Below, piece after piece: positions 1-11,620 of a DNA stretch of 64,000 nt. Positions within the stretch are counted from its first letter, which is position 1. Each line of letters begins with the position of its first letter. Under the pieces are notes generated by a model. It did no database searches. It worked only from the letters and a program-made list of their open reading frames with translations, and was not told the origin of the DNA. The stretch is from assembly GCF_000275845.1 (NCBI RefSeq), contig NW_006766885.1, positions 1,127,933 through 1,191,932 on the forward strand. The letters are read 5' to 3'. Position numbers and translations under genes: made by a program. The stretch is from Dichomitus squalens LYAD-421 SS1. Lineage: Eukaryota; Basidiomycota; Agaricomycetes; Polyporales; Polyporaceae.

Positions 1-1505
1 CTCTGACGTCAGGAGATATTTCCATGAGCGAGATACCCCTGAAGAAGCAGGCGCAATGGGGGATGTGGAGGACGAGTCGTCAGGTCGTCTTGGGGACGAA
101 GAGAAACCGCTTCGTGCCCGGATCCGATTCAGTCCTGACGTCGAGCGCAAGGAGGTCGGCAAGGTTCCGAGAGAGTCTCCATCTATGAACGAGGTTAGCG
201 AAGTCGTGTCTGAGAACGCTCCGGTTGCGAACGGAGCCCTCATTGGGACAAGACTCACCATGACCAGCCGAACTGGGTATTTCCAGGATCGTATAATTCC
301 TCCCAGCTTGGTGAGCACCTGAATTCCTCGCAATAGCACGAGCGCAACAGCGTTACTACCCGAACGCACTGCTTCTTGAGCCTCGCAATATGGCTGATGC
401 GTATCTTGATTCCTAGATGCGTGCAATGGCAATTCTCTACATCGGGCCTTATCGCAACCCCGATTTCCAGTCGGACTACCAGATTTCGCCCATCCTCGCT
501 CCCGACCGCCTCCTCGCACAGTTCCCGCCGCTGCTCATGACCTGTGGCGAGAAAGACCCCTTCGTAGACGACACACTTATCTTCGCAGGACGCGTGCGAG
601 AGGCAAAGCGCGCACGCCGGGTAGAGCTCGAGCGCATCATCGCGGGCAAGTCCTCCGAGTTCGGCGAGGCACTCCGGATGAGCACGCATAACGTCAGCCA
701 CGACAACAACCAGTCCCTGCGCGCCCTCCGGCGCGAGCGCGAGCGGCTCGCCGCGCAGACCGAGGAGGACTGGGTGCAGATGCACATCTTCTCCGAATGG
801 TCTCACGGATACCTGCAGATGCCCAGCCTCATGCGCGAGGTTCGCGGCGTGCTCGACGAGCTGGCGAACTGGATGGACGGCGTATTCGTGAAGCAAGGGC
901 GCCGCTCTGCGTCGCCCGGCGCAAACCAGCATGCCGGCATCCCGCCGTCGATCGCGGGCGATCGCCGAGGCGCCTCGAGCAGCCCACCGCGCGCGCAAGG
1001 CACGAAGCTCGCCGTCAGAAGGCTCTCCAAGTCGGCATACGACAGGAGTGAAGACACGGACGGGCTCGCGTCCACGACAGCATCGGAGACGGAGCTCGAC
1101 ACGGACGAGGTCCTGAGCTTCGCACCCAAGCGGCGGTCGCCGCCCCTCACGGGGTCCCGGCGGGACTCGCATGGGTCGGCAGGGACGGCGCGCCGGCTGT
1201 CGATGAACCACAGCGCGAGCGTGCCGACCCCGCCTGCCCCCAACGGCGACGACCTGCGCCGCTCCGCAATGATGCACGACATCCCCACGTCACCCGGACG
1301 GGAAGCGGCAGCGGACCCGAGCGGCTCGCCGCCGCCTGGGTCTGGGGCGGTCAGCGTGAAACGGCCGGGGTCGCAGACGCCGGGCAGCCACTCGCCCACG
1401 CCGAGCAAGGGCGGCCAGACGATATCCGAGTCGGAGCTGATGCGGCGGCGTCGGCTGCTGGACGCGCACCTCATCCCAGCTCAGTCCCAGGACCCGGCCA
1501 AGTAG
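1..1505 (+). CDS. Hormone-sensitive-lipase-like alpha/beta hydrolase, 5' end outside window
   Basis: This is the C-terminal part of a fungal alpha/beta-hydrolase-3 (HSL-like) esterase or lipase. Exons are <1-310 and 417-1505. The intron at 311-416 (gtgagc...cctag) is phase 0 and the frame is open to base 2. After the intron comes a typical HSL C-terminal fold: SPILAPDRLLAQFPPLLMTC followed by GEKDPFVDDT, which carries the catalytic Asp, and then WSHGYLQM, which carries the catalytic His. The GDSAG nucleophile elbow must lie upstream of the window. The last ~210 residues are Ser/Pro/Arg-rich and probably disordered, with many SP and RRxS sites that suggest phosphorylation. The substrate cannot be told from this part. 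Family assignment is fairly sure; the full length is unknown. Confidence 0.82.
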
Positions 1506-3425
1506 GCAAGGGGGTGTGCGCGCGCCAGTAGGCGCAGAAACTTGGGACAGATGCCGTTCACCGGTCGATCGGGGGCGTTGGCGTTTCATTCTGGGCGCGT
1601 GTACGAAGAGAGTGTATCTGTCGCACATGTCGGGCGGCGGGAGAAGGATGTCCGGGAGTATGGCTTCAGATGTAATAGCCGTAGCCGTGGCACCCGGCCT
1701 TTATCGCTGGGGACAGCACCTGATTCCTGACACTGCATGGGCGATCTGCGAGACGGGACGGTGAGCGGCGGTGTCGCGGTCGGGACGGGTTCGGCAGGAC
1801 GTTAGCGCCGAGAGAGAGGAAATGGGTCTTACTTAGGAATGGATCCTACATATAAATGGGATATGTACTACTATCGATTTGTAGATTCCAGCCAATTTGT
1901 CCAGGACGTCCCTCACCCAAGTAATATAGCCACTGCACATGCAGATGAGGTCGGGGAGAGCTTGGTCAGTAGTGGTCTTGACTGAGAGGCCGGAAGCCGG
2001 TGCTCTGGACATATGGAACCTACCGTTCCACCCGCTGTGCCGTATCTGGATCAGCGACAGCTTGTAAATGACATCGCTAGCCTGCGGCAGGGATCAGCGA
2101 AATTAGTGACTTGCTGTTCACGGGACATTGCCAACAGCCGCCCGGTATTGTCGATTGCCCCTAATACCAAGTGCCAAGTTAGCGCGTCCGGAACCAAAGA
2201 GAAAGGATTGGTCACTAGGTGGCATAGAGATGCAGCATGAGGGCCTGCATCAGGCATCGATACGAAATGCCGGTGAGATATCTCCATGGAGTGAACCGTT
2301 CCCCATGCCCCTTGGCGTCACCGCAAAACGCGAAAGACGCGTTACTGTTTGGGGCCGGTGCCGGTGCGCTGCGGCTCGGTTTCCGTGTAAGTGTTTGATC
2401 GTAGTCCGAAGCGGGCAGCTGTGGAATGTCCTGGAGCTCGAAGCACGTACTTGGATGCAACATTCAAGTAGGACTACTTGAACAAGAGGCCACGCTGGCT
2501 AGTCCGGGTGCAGAGCGCGATCGAGCTCTCGATGTCGTAAGTGTCATGCGGTGCAATGTATTCGTGCGTGGGTTCAACAGCTATATTAGCTCTACATTAA
2601 GCTGTGCCAGCATGTTCACGGTCATGGTCTTCCCTGCACCCGCTGCTGGAGCAGAATGTTCCAAGCCCTCCAGAAGACATGCACTGCGGTGGCGTCACGG
2701 GGGGAGATGACCTCCGATAGGCATGCCGCGATGCGTGGCGGGATGTGTGGGCCTGGCAGGGCGGGCGGAAAGCGACATCGGAGCAAACGAGCATTTTCCT
2801 GTCTCTCATGTTCTTGTGCCAACATTGCGCGGTCAGATCAAGTGCTTATTGTGAGACTTGGAGGGTGTCCGCGGTGGATGCTGGCTCGTACTGACTACCG
2901 CCGAGAGCGCCTCGTGGAAAGATGAGACAGGTCGCGCCCGGTGCACTGTTGGCAGACACTGGGCGGATCGACGTGCTCGGGGATGCAGTGGCCGTGGGGG
3001 CGGGTTTGATGCGGGGGGGGTTGGGGCGCCTGTGTGGCGGGCGGGGAGGCAGGACCCCGGGGAGCGAGATTGGCGCGGGAGGGGGAAAAGAGGCGAAAGA
3101 GAGTGGTGGGGTGGCGGTACGGTGAGGGATCAAAGGACGTGTATCGAGATCGGGCATGACACATCTGCGCTTGCGGCAGCGGCCTGGGGTGTCCTCCTAT
3201 CGTTTATATTCTATAAAGCCTCCCTTTTCTCCCTTTTCCCCGCCGCCCGCCTTTGGCTCCTCGACGCCCCGACGCCCCTCCGACTCGCCACCGTCGACGT
3301 CCTCTCGCCTCCTTCTCGTCCATCCACCACCACCCCCGCCCGCCCCCGCATCGGTCCGAGCCCTGTCTACCACCTATCTGTCTTCAACATCAGCACGAGT
3401 GATTACCAGCGCTACATAGACTGAC
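1506..3425. other. Intergenic, 1.9 kb, promoter side of the C2H2 gene
   Basis: I found no gene with continuous splicing or recognisable family motifs here. The first few hundred bases should hold the lipase-like gene's 3' UTR. The last ~230 bases contain a TATA box and a long pyrimidine-rich stretch (about 3220-3360), as is common just upstream of fungal start codons. Confidence 0.6.
3212..3217 (+). promoter_or_regulatory. TATA box of the C2H2 zinc-finger gene
   Basis: TATAAA sits 209 bases before the predicted ATG at 3426 and is followed by a CT-rich tract. Position and context fit a core promoter; the transcription start is not known. Confidence 0.5.
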
Positions 3426-4873
3426 ATGGAAGTAGATGCCTCCTTCCGTCTTCCAACAATGCCCCCACCTACTGGAACCCCCTTCCGGGCTCTCCACCCT
3501 TACCAATTCGCCCCAGCGGAATACAATCCGCTCATGCCATCCCCAGACCACCCTCCGAACGCGACCCATCCACCCTCGGCACGTTCTGAACACAGTGGCC
3601 CCGCAGACCCGCTTGATCGGAATCACTCCCCGCACTCCTACTACACCCATCCCCCTCCTCCTCCTGCCCACGCCTCCTCCAGCCGTACCCACTTCCAATC
3701 GTCCTCAACTCCTCAGTTCCGAACGCATGCCGTCAACTGGGGCCTACCCCCAATCGTTTCTTCGCAGCAGCAGCAACAGCAGCTCCCGCCTCCATCTCAG
3801 CTAGCCGGTCCCTCAATGGCGCCCGCCCAGTTCCCTCCTCCCGCTACCTCCAGCCGTCGCTCTAGTGAGGATGTTCAACGCGCGCCGCAGGCTGCAATGC
3901 TCTACGCACAATCGCAGCAGCACCTTCCACCCATCGTAGCGAACCAAGGCAGCATTGCGCCCGTGACCCGCGCCCGGTCATCCTCCCTGATCGCCACCGC
4001 GACTACCTTCCCTCAGGGCGGGAACGTGCCGCGGCTGCCCCCAATCATGCAGGTCGAGAAGCAGCAAGTGACAACGAGCGCGACGCAGGCGGCGAGCGCG
4101 AGCCGACGGCGGAACGAGGCGAATTTTACCTGCCCGGTCCCCGGCTGCGGAAGCACGTTCACTCGGCGCTTCAACCTGAGAGGTACGCCCCTTCCGTTTC
4201 GCGTCTGTCACGACGCCCGTACTCGCATCGGTCATTCAACATGTCTTCTTTCTCGCGCCTCGCGTCGCCCCCGTCATGTTCGCCTTCGCTTCTTGACATA
4301 CAGGACATCTTCGCTCTCATACGGCCGAGCGCCCGTTCCTGTGCGAGTGGCCTGGGTGCAACAAGGGATTTGCGCGCCAGCATGATTGCAAGTAAGTCAT
4401 GGCTCCCCTGTGAGACCCTGACACTGCTTTCGATTTGCTAATCGTTCCCTCGGTCTCGCTACGCACCCTTTGCGCGCTTCGTTCACCCTAGACGACACCA
4501 GGCGCTACATACGTCGCGGTCACAATCAAACGTCTGCCAGGGATGTGGGAAGACGTTCAGTCGTCTAGACGCGCTTAACGTAAGTCCCATTGGCATATCC
4601 AAGTACTCGCGCGCAGCAGCTGACACCGCTTGCTCCCACAGAGACATCGTACGTTCGCACCGAGCTCGCGAAGCATGATACCCCAGCTCACTTTTGTCCT
4701 CCCATTCCACAGTACGCTCAGACGGAGGCGCCGACTGCCGCCATGCTACCGAGGCTGCGAACGCCGCGAACCGCATGAGCCCGCTGGACGAAGACTGGGA
4801 GAACGCGAGCAACTCGACCGAGCGTTCAGAACGGGGCCCGCGCCGGTCTCCGCAACGCAGCCCGACGAGCTGA
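3426..4873 (+). CDS. C2H2 zinc-finger transcription factor (Swi5/Ace2/Crz-like finger block)
   Basis: Exons are 3426-4182, 4304-4391, 4492-4579, 4642-4648 and 4713-4873, giving 366 residues. The N-terminal ~230 residues are Pro/Ser/Gln-rich with a short polyQ run and look like a disordered regulatory region. Three fingers follow: CPVPGCGSTF...HLRSH, CEWPGCNKGFARQHDCKRH and CQGCGKTFSRLDALNRH. The third is unusual in ending LRSDGGADC, which gives C-x2-C-x12-H-x8-C, a form seen in fungal Swi5/Ace2- and Crz-type factors. The fourth exon is only 7 bases and supplies the codons for the zinc-binding His of finger three. Reading straight through its donor instead gives an Arg-rich tail unlike any finger, so the micro-exon model is preferred. 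Targets are unknown. Confidence 0.85.
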
Positions 4874-7800
4874 TCGCTTCCCTGCCAGACCGTGCAGCGC
4901 ACAGCACCGTCATTTGCAATGACTTTGGCGTCCAAGCGTATCATCATCTTCATCAGCACGCCTTGCCAGAAGGCCCGTTCTTATCTTCCCGCACAACGTC
5001 CCCCCTCGAACGTCCGCCGCATGACAGTGGTGAGCGCCTGCAATCGAGTGACCGCAATACGATAGGGAAGAGTTCAAAGAATGTTAGCAACGGAATGTGG
5101 GGATGTGTGGGGGTACGCCTGGGCGCCCGGTCTGCTGGGGTGTGGTGTGGTGCGGTGTGGACGAGGTAGGGTGGATAAGGTCGCGCGCCGTCTGCATGTC
5201 GTGCTGTCTTCTGCTGTCAAATACTGTTCTCACTCAGTTCTCGCTCCGGTCACATTCGCGTTCGCAGCATGCACGGTCCCGGTTCCCGCACGCCGGGGTC
5301 GATTGCAACAGTCGTGTACATGTAGTAGTGCCGGGCTTCGCTGCTAAATTAATGCCGCTAATGCTCGTCTCGCTGTCGTTGGCGTAGTTGCCTCGCCCGC
5401 ACGTAGCGCTTCGAGCGAGTACCGCGCAGTGCGTGTTTCTTCCTCCGGGTACGGCTACCACTACATCTTCCATCTTCATACGTCAGTATCTCCGTACGTT
5501 CGCGCACGCGGACTGCGCCTTCCTACTTCAGTATAGCGCACGGGCTCGGGCACTGGAGACACGAAGTCCGCTCAGCGCTGCTCAGGGAAGGAAGGCAGGC
5601 GCCATGCGACGTCCGACACCCGATCTGCGGTCACCGACGTCTCCGCTTCCGCCAGGGCTGCTGCCAGAACGTTGAGGCGGCTGCTCTGATCGCGGTGCGC
5701 GATGCTGGCTAAACGCCTGCTGCTGCGTCGAACATTCCACGGCGGGCAAAGCGCCAGGCTCCGAGCAGGGAAAGTTGTGTGGCATTTATGGGCAACGCAA
5801 CCTGACCCTAGCATTTCCAGTGGGCCTTTGTATCCCTCTTTGTGATTTGGGAAATCTTATGAGCACGTTGCATGGCACGTATATTTAGCATAGATTTCCT
5901 CACCTGGACCATCGCGCTTTGCCTGCCGTGTTCCTGGCCTTTGCGCAGTGGGACCGCATCACGCGGGAGCCGCGGTGCGCGCCATCTGGACAGTTCGCCC
6001 TGTATCAGGCGAGCTGGTTGAGCCAGGAGCTCTGAGCGGGTACTTACGTGTGGCGACGCTTCCGAGGCCGGGGATCGCGCAATAGCGCAGCCGTGAGGTC
6101 GTTTAACTCAGGCGGGCTCGTCGCGGCCGTTGTCGCGCTACATACCCTGATAGACAACTAGGTACATATGTAGCCCGCATAAGCGTCGACGAGGTGCAGC
6201 ACGTTGGTAGTGGTTGTTCTCTCTGCGTTGTCGCTCCAGAACGACTCACGCCATCTGACGAGGGCGGGGCCCAGTGCACCCCAGCGAGGAACGCACGGGG
6301 AGAGATGGTGACCGTCTATAGCTCGTCGGAAGGAACGGCTGCCTCGAGTGCACGTACGTGTGCAGCGTGCTCGCGGTGCCATGCATGATGATGACCTGTC
6401 TCTGGGCAGGGACAGGGCACCGTGCATGCCAAGCGAGAGTTCATACTTGCCCGTCCGGGCTAGCGCGAGGGCAGATCTCGTGCACAGCACGCCGCCATGG
6501 CGGTGTCGCGCGTGCAAAGCGCCGCTGGCTGCGCGCCCCGACGCTACAGCTGTGCCCTGAGTTCGAAGCCTTTGTCTTCCCCCGCCCCGCCAGGCCAACC
6601 CTCCACGTCTCTCCCCAGCTCGCCGGCCGTCGACGGACACTGCGGTACATAGACGTGCGAGTTGTCTCGGACAGGTGCTGCAGCCCAGCGCTGCCCCTCG
6701 AGAATTGACGGCCGACGTCGTATTTGTATATACGTGCGCGCCCCGGGGTCCTGGCAGTCTGCACGCTGACAAATGACTTTATTCGGTCTGTACATGGACA
6801 CTCGGTAAGTACTTAGTTCCAGCCTCCATTCGACACGCCACACATAGCTCTTGTCGTAAGTCGGAATGTGAGTCCCTCACACTCGCAAATCACCCGTTCC
6901 GAGACCGTTCCTTCTTGTTCGTTTAGATTCCTAGGCGCTCGGCAGTTCAAACTGGATCCAGTACAAGGGCAAGCACGCACACCGGAAGTCTTGCGAATTA
7001 TTCAACCGCCCGCAGCTTCTCGCGCGGGCATAACATTTCTCGAGCGGCGTATGACCGATTCTGTGACCGATAGATGTCCGGAGGCCGCACGGTTCGCCGG
7101 GCGGGACGACGGCGCTTCGATGGACTTGCCGCTACGGAAGTGTCACGGCGACCAAATGCGACCCGAATTCCAATTCCCTGTTCGGACCTGCATGGAGAAT
7201 GCGCAAACACGCCATGCTGGCCGGTTCTCGCCATGACTTGTAGGTTAATTTCTAGATCGGACGACGGCAGTCGACGGCCAGTCGCTCGCTCGCGCGGCCT
7301 CTCGGCACAGGACACGCGGTGGTGCCCAGTCGAGCGAAAGAGAATGGACACATACTCGAGCGCGCGCGCGTGTGCGACAAGAAGGCCAACTCCCCCGGAG
7401 AGCGATGCGCACGTTCCCCCTCGACGCCTCCTTGACTGCCACCACAGTCGAAATGGACTTCGGGAATTACAGTGATTGCAGCTCCCTGGGGCGCTGTCGC
7501 CCGTCCCTCAGCCGAGCCGGGATCCCGAGTTTCTCGGCAAATAACTGGGTTGCCTCCGAGCGGCATGGGCACATCCTCCTCGTCCCTCCCAGCCGCAGCG
7601 CCCCCTGAGCGCATCTCTCCTGTGCTCAGAGCTGCGAGCAGCAGCGCTCGAAGAGGGAACCGCCAGGATGCCGGGCTCTTGGAGGACAAGGGCGGACACA
7701 CGCACCTACATACGAGGACGCCGACAGTCCTCGTCGATGGAATAGATGTGGCTCGTATCGGTGCGGCGTGGCGGCTTGGCAGTGCGAGGCCTCTCTGGAC

Positions 7801-9631
7801 TCGGACTCGGTACGATTGGACCCTACCTATCATCCTAGCAGGTGGCCCTCGGACGTCCTCCCTGGCATGGCGGGTCTCTCCCAGTGTTCTGCGGCATGCT
7901 GAAGCGAGACGACCAAGACCCGGATTTGCACGCAGGGCCACCGGTGCTGACCGAGTCCAGACGTTTCACCACGCTATCGCGCAGGTGATTTTGACGACTT
8001 ACTTTGCCCTGCAGCAGTCCCGCAGTGGATCCCGTGACGCACGGCGTAATCACGTCCCAAGCCCCGGACTTCTTGTCCCCGGTTGGCCCCATCACGCTCT
8101 GGATTGCGCGCCCGGTGTCGCTAGCTGTGCGGCTTCGACCGCCATGACGCGATGCATGGTTCAAACGCGGCCGCGTGTGGTCCATCGATGAGCAGAGAAG
8201 TCAGAAGACAGAAGAAGGGAACGCATATCAGCCACCACATGAGCGGCGCAGTTTCTGGTCTGCGTTCGGCGGGCAAAGGTGTAGGCGTGCTCGTTTGTCG
8301 CGTCGGTGCTTGGTGGCCCGGGTCCCAGCCGTGGGCCGTGGCTGGCATCTGCATCTACATCCTGGTGTTGGCGTCTTGCCATTGTATGCCGGCCGGTACG
8401 TCGAGCCCAACTCCGACATCGCAATGACGTGCTGACGATGTTCGATCTGCTGAGTCGGACGCAGCTTTGTTCGCCGATGGCGTTGAACGTTGAACGTTCG
8501 CCCGCTCGCAGCGACTTATCCTGCACCGGCGATTCGCCCGCAGAACAACGCACGCCGGGCCATGAAGGCGACTTCCACCCAAAGTCGGTCCGAGCGAGGT
8601 CCGACGACATACGCAGCTTTCAGTCTTCGGCCCACCTCCCAGCGGGTGCTGACGGCAGCCTCGCGCGTAATCCCGTTCGGGCATCGGTGACGGGTCCGTT
8701 CGGGCCTATCATGTAGGGTCGGACAGGCGTGCGGTTTGACCTCATCGTTGTCAAGAAGCGCAGCAACTTCGAGGCATCTCAGTCTCAGCGGGGCGTCAGT
8801 TGGCACGTCTGAAGCGTCTGACACGGCGGCATCCAGGCAGCTGGAGTGTTGCTAGAGGCTGCTAGACCACACAGATTTTGGTACTGTCGGATGATCAACG
8901 CGGTCATCTACCGCATGGTCTGACGGCTGTCGGGAGCAGTATTAGGGTTTGATACATACGGCTGCGCACGACGAGTTTGGGTATCAATCTATGGCTATAT
9001 CTGTCCCGATACGGTTCCTGATGGATGTGTAAGGATCGAATTCGATACATCGTCAAAACTGAAAATCACAGCCACTCAAAGATTGAAGTAAATGGAGGCA
9101 CCCTGAACACCACTGGCCCCAAGGGCGGTCTCCAACGCTTGCTCCGCATATATGCTATGCCGACGCACATAACCCGAGTGTTGCGAAGAGACGATGATGC
9201 TTACACACATCGAGGTAGAACGTCTCTAGTACTACCGCCTTTCCGCACTCACACTCGCGATGCGGGCTGGAGGCGGCGGTGCAGCCTGCGACATCGATGC
9301 CAACAGCCCGATCGAAGTGTTGCGCCCGTGTTGGCAGCTGCTGTGGACCGGGGTAGCCTCTAGTTGAGATTCGGATCGGCCACATTCCGCTGGCCGTTCC
9401 CGGGCTGTCATCCACACAATTCAGGACGCCGGAGAGCATATCTACAGCATGATTACCCCATATGAAACCTATAGTATCGACGTTTCACAATACAATACGC
9501 CGACTCAAAGGACGGCGAGGGGATCTGTAGCTATTTGGCGATGGCCAGGGTCACGGCAGAAAGACAGGTTGGACTTCGAAACACGAGGTGAGGTAGGACT
9601 TATAGACTGTATCCTCACCGAAACTGCCGGC
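4874..9631. other. Gene-poor region, 4.8 kb
   Basis: Several open frames of 60-240 codons occur on both strands, but none shows family motifs, plausible splice continuation or compositional bias like the real genes. They look like chance frames in GC-rich DNA. A short alternating CG/GT run lies near 7355-7377. The stretch lies between the 3' ends of the C2H2 gene (+) and the aldo-keto reductase gene (-). I see no terminal repeats or transposase. Confidence 0.55.
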
Positions 9632-10958
9632 TCACGAGAATATGTGGCACCCCGCGAAGTCCTATGTAGTACGGAGCAGGCGTTAGCTATACAGTCGTGT
9701 TCAAAACAAGCGGCGCCACATGGACTCACGTCTGCAGGGTCATTAAACCGCAGCCCAACATCCAGTCCAGAGATCGCGCTCATTTCCTGCTCGGTCAAGC
9801 TGAGATCCTCGCTCCGGAGGTTCTGGAGCATCTGCTCTTTGGTATCGCTCTTCGGGATGATAGCAAGTCCCCGTTGGGTCGCCCATCGGAGGACGACCTG
9901 TGCAGACGTTACATCGTGCGCCAAGGCAACAGAGCTAACCACAGGGTGGGTGAAGAGAGATTGGGTGCGTAACGACTTCGGCATGTTGAGCTCACGGAAG
10001 CCGAGGGGTCCGAACGACGAGTAAGCCGTGACTGCGATCCCTTGGAACTGGGCGTACTCGACTGCCCGGGTCTGCACATTGTACGGGTGGATCTCTATCG
10101 AGGCACGTAAGTAGAGATTTGTAGGTTAGTGCTATGTCGTTGAGTTGAGGGGTTGAGCTCATGCTCACCGATCTGCAGAACCGAGGGTTTCACCCTGGCG
10201 TACTTGAGTAGGTCCATGAGCAAGGCGCTACACATGTTCGAAACCCCGAGGTGGCGAATCAGCCCGGCATCGACGAGCTCTTCTAGGGCCTCCCATGTCT
10301 CACGGAGAGGGACCGGGTCGTGTTTGACTTGGCTTTCTCCGTCAAAGACCCATCCTGGAGGGTAGCGTTCCTCAGGCGGAACGTAGGCAAGGGAGATGGC
10401 TAGATCAGACTCATTGGGTTAGCATCCCGACATGTAGAGGGATTCTCCTAGAAAGTCCGCGCTTACGGAAGTGTACATAATAGATGTCGAAGTACGACAC
10501 CCCCCAGTCAGCGAGGGAGCGCGTGACCGCCTCTTTGACGCGCTCCTTCCGGTGGAATGTGTTCCAAAGCTTCGAGACAACCCAAACATCGTTTCGCTTG
10601 ACCAAACCCTCTTCGACAGCGCGTCGGAGGCCGGCGCCGCACCCCTGCTCATTTCCATAATCTATCAGATATCACCCATGCGTGTCAGTCAGTGTAAGTC
10701 ATCAAGCAAGTATCGGGGTTCAAGCTAATAGCTCGTTCTCATCGGTCACCGCAATGGCGGCCGACGGAGCTAGAAATGCTGAAAGGCTGATGGAACGACC
10801 GAGTACTCACCACATGCACTATCGATCAGGCGATAGCCGGCTTGCAATCCGGTATACACGGCGTCGGCAGCCTTGGCGCCGTAGTGCTTCCACGTACCCA
10901 TGCCTATTTGAGGCATTTCACTCCCATCTCCGAGAATAAGAGTTGGTGAGGGGGACAT
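9632..10958 (-). CDS. Aldo-keto reductase, D-xylose-reductase-like
   Basis: Exons on the minus strand are 10958-10811, 10661-10467, 10399-10169, 10094-9730 and 9661-9632, giving 322 residues, the usual length of AKR2 xylose reductases. The AKR tetrad is visible: Asp and Tyr in IDSACDYGNE, Lys in VVSKLWNTFH and His in YYVHFP. HFPISLAYVPPEERYPPGW, SVLQIEIHPYNVQ and the coenzyme-binding loop IPKSDTKEQMLQN are typical of xylose reductases. The expected role is NAD(P)H-dependent reduction of aldoses such as xylose to polyols, in the cytosol. The C-terminus GLRFNDPADDFAGCHIFS depends on a short last exon joined in phase 0. A glycerol or other aldehyde reductase cannot be excluded. Confidence 0.87.
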
Positions 10959-11620
10959 TGTCGGGGCGTGCGGCTGTGCTGGTATGGGGATGATGCCAGT
11001 AGATGACGTAGGGGGATAGAACCGCTCAATGGTTTAGAGTGTGCCACCCAGTGACCAGTGGCGCTCGAGGCGTTAGGGCTCTGAGATATGATCAGCGAAT
11101 GTTGCTGTCCTGCTTATATAGAGGTCAGTGAATACTTCGAGCCCATTAGTCGAATGGATTGCGGGATGCAGGCGCAGCTAGCCTCGAGTCGACCAGGCTA
11201 GGGCGGCCTCTGGGGGGGTTAACATTACCCTTGTGGATTCGAAGACTATCCGTGACTGAAGCCCAGGTGCTTACAGTGGCCTCAGACAAGCCCTAGATCA
11301 AGCATGGCGCCTACTATATAGTTCACAGACATTAGAATGGCGGAAAGTGCAAGACGTCTGTGGGTGATTTCAGGCAACTGATGTTGAACGTCGCTGCCTG
11401 GACACGACGTCTGTCTGGAGTGCTCTGTTTCCGGACCGTCACAGCCACATACAGCCATGTTCTCGGCTTCGCGGAACCCATGATGTACTCCATCGGGCAC
11501 CAAACACGCAACATTGTCGGGGCCAGGGGCAGAGCAGGTACGGCATCATACATGAGGCAAGCCTGGCATTAGGCCCGGCACTTGTTCTGGCAAGGGAGTA
11601 TTACAAGACAACATGAGTGC
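10959..11620. other. Intergenic, AKR promoter / PEX5 3' flank
   Basis: This spacer lies between PEX5 (3' end) and the aldo-keto reductase start, both on the minus strand. Apart from a TATA-like site at 11114-11120 I see nothing gene-like. Confidence 0.6.
11114..11120 (-). promoter_or_regulatory. TATA-like box of the aldo-keto reductase gene
   Basis: TATATAA read on the minus strand lies 156 bases upstream of the AKR start codon. The spacing is plausible for a fungal core promoter, but this is a position-only argument. Confidence 0.4.

Noticed and set aside
7252..7941. 229-codon open frame on the minus strand
   Set aside because: Same reasons: Arg-rich composition, an overlapping 239-codon frame on the other strand, and no motif or neighbouring exons that fit.
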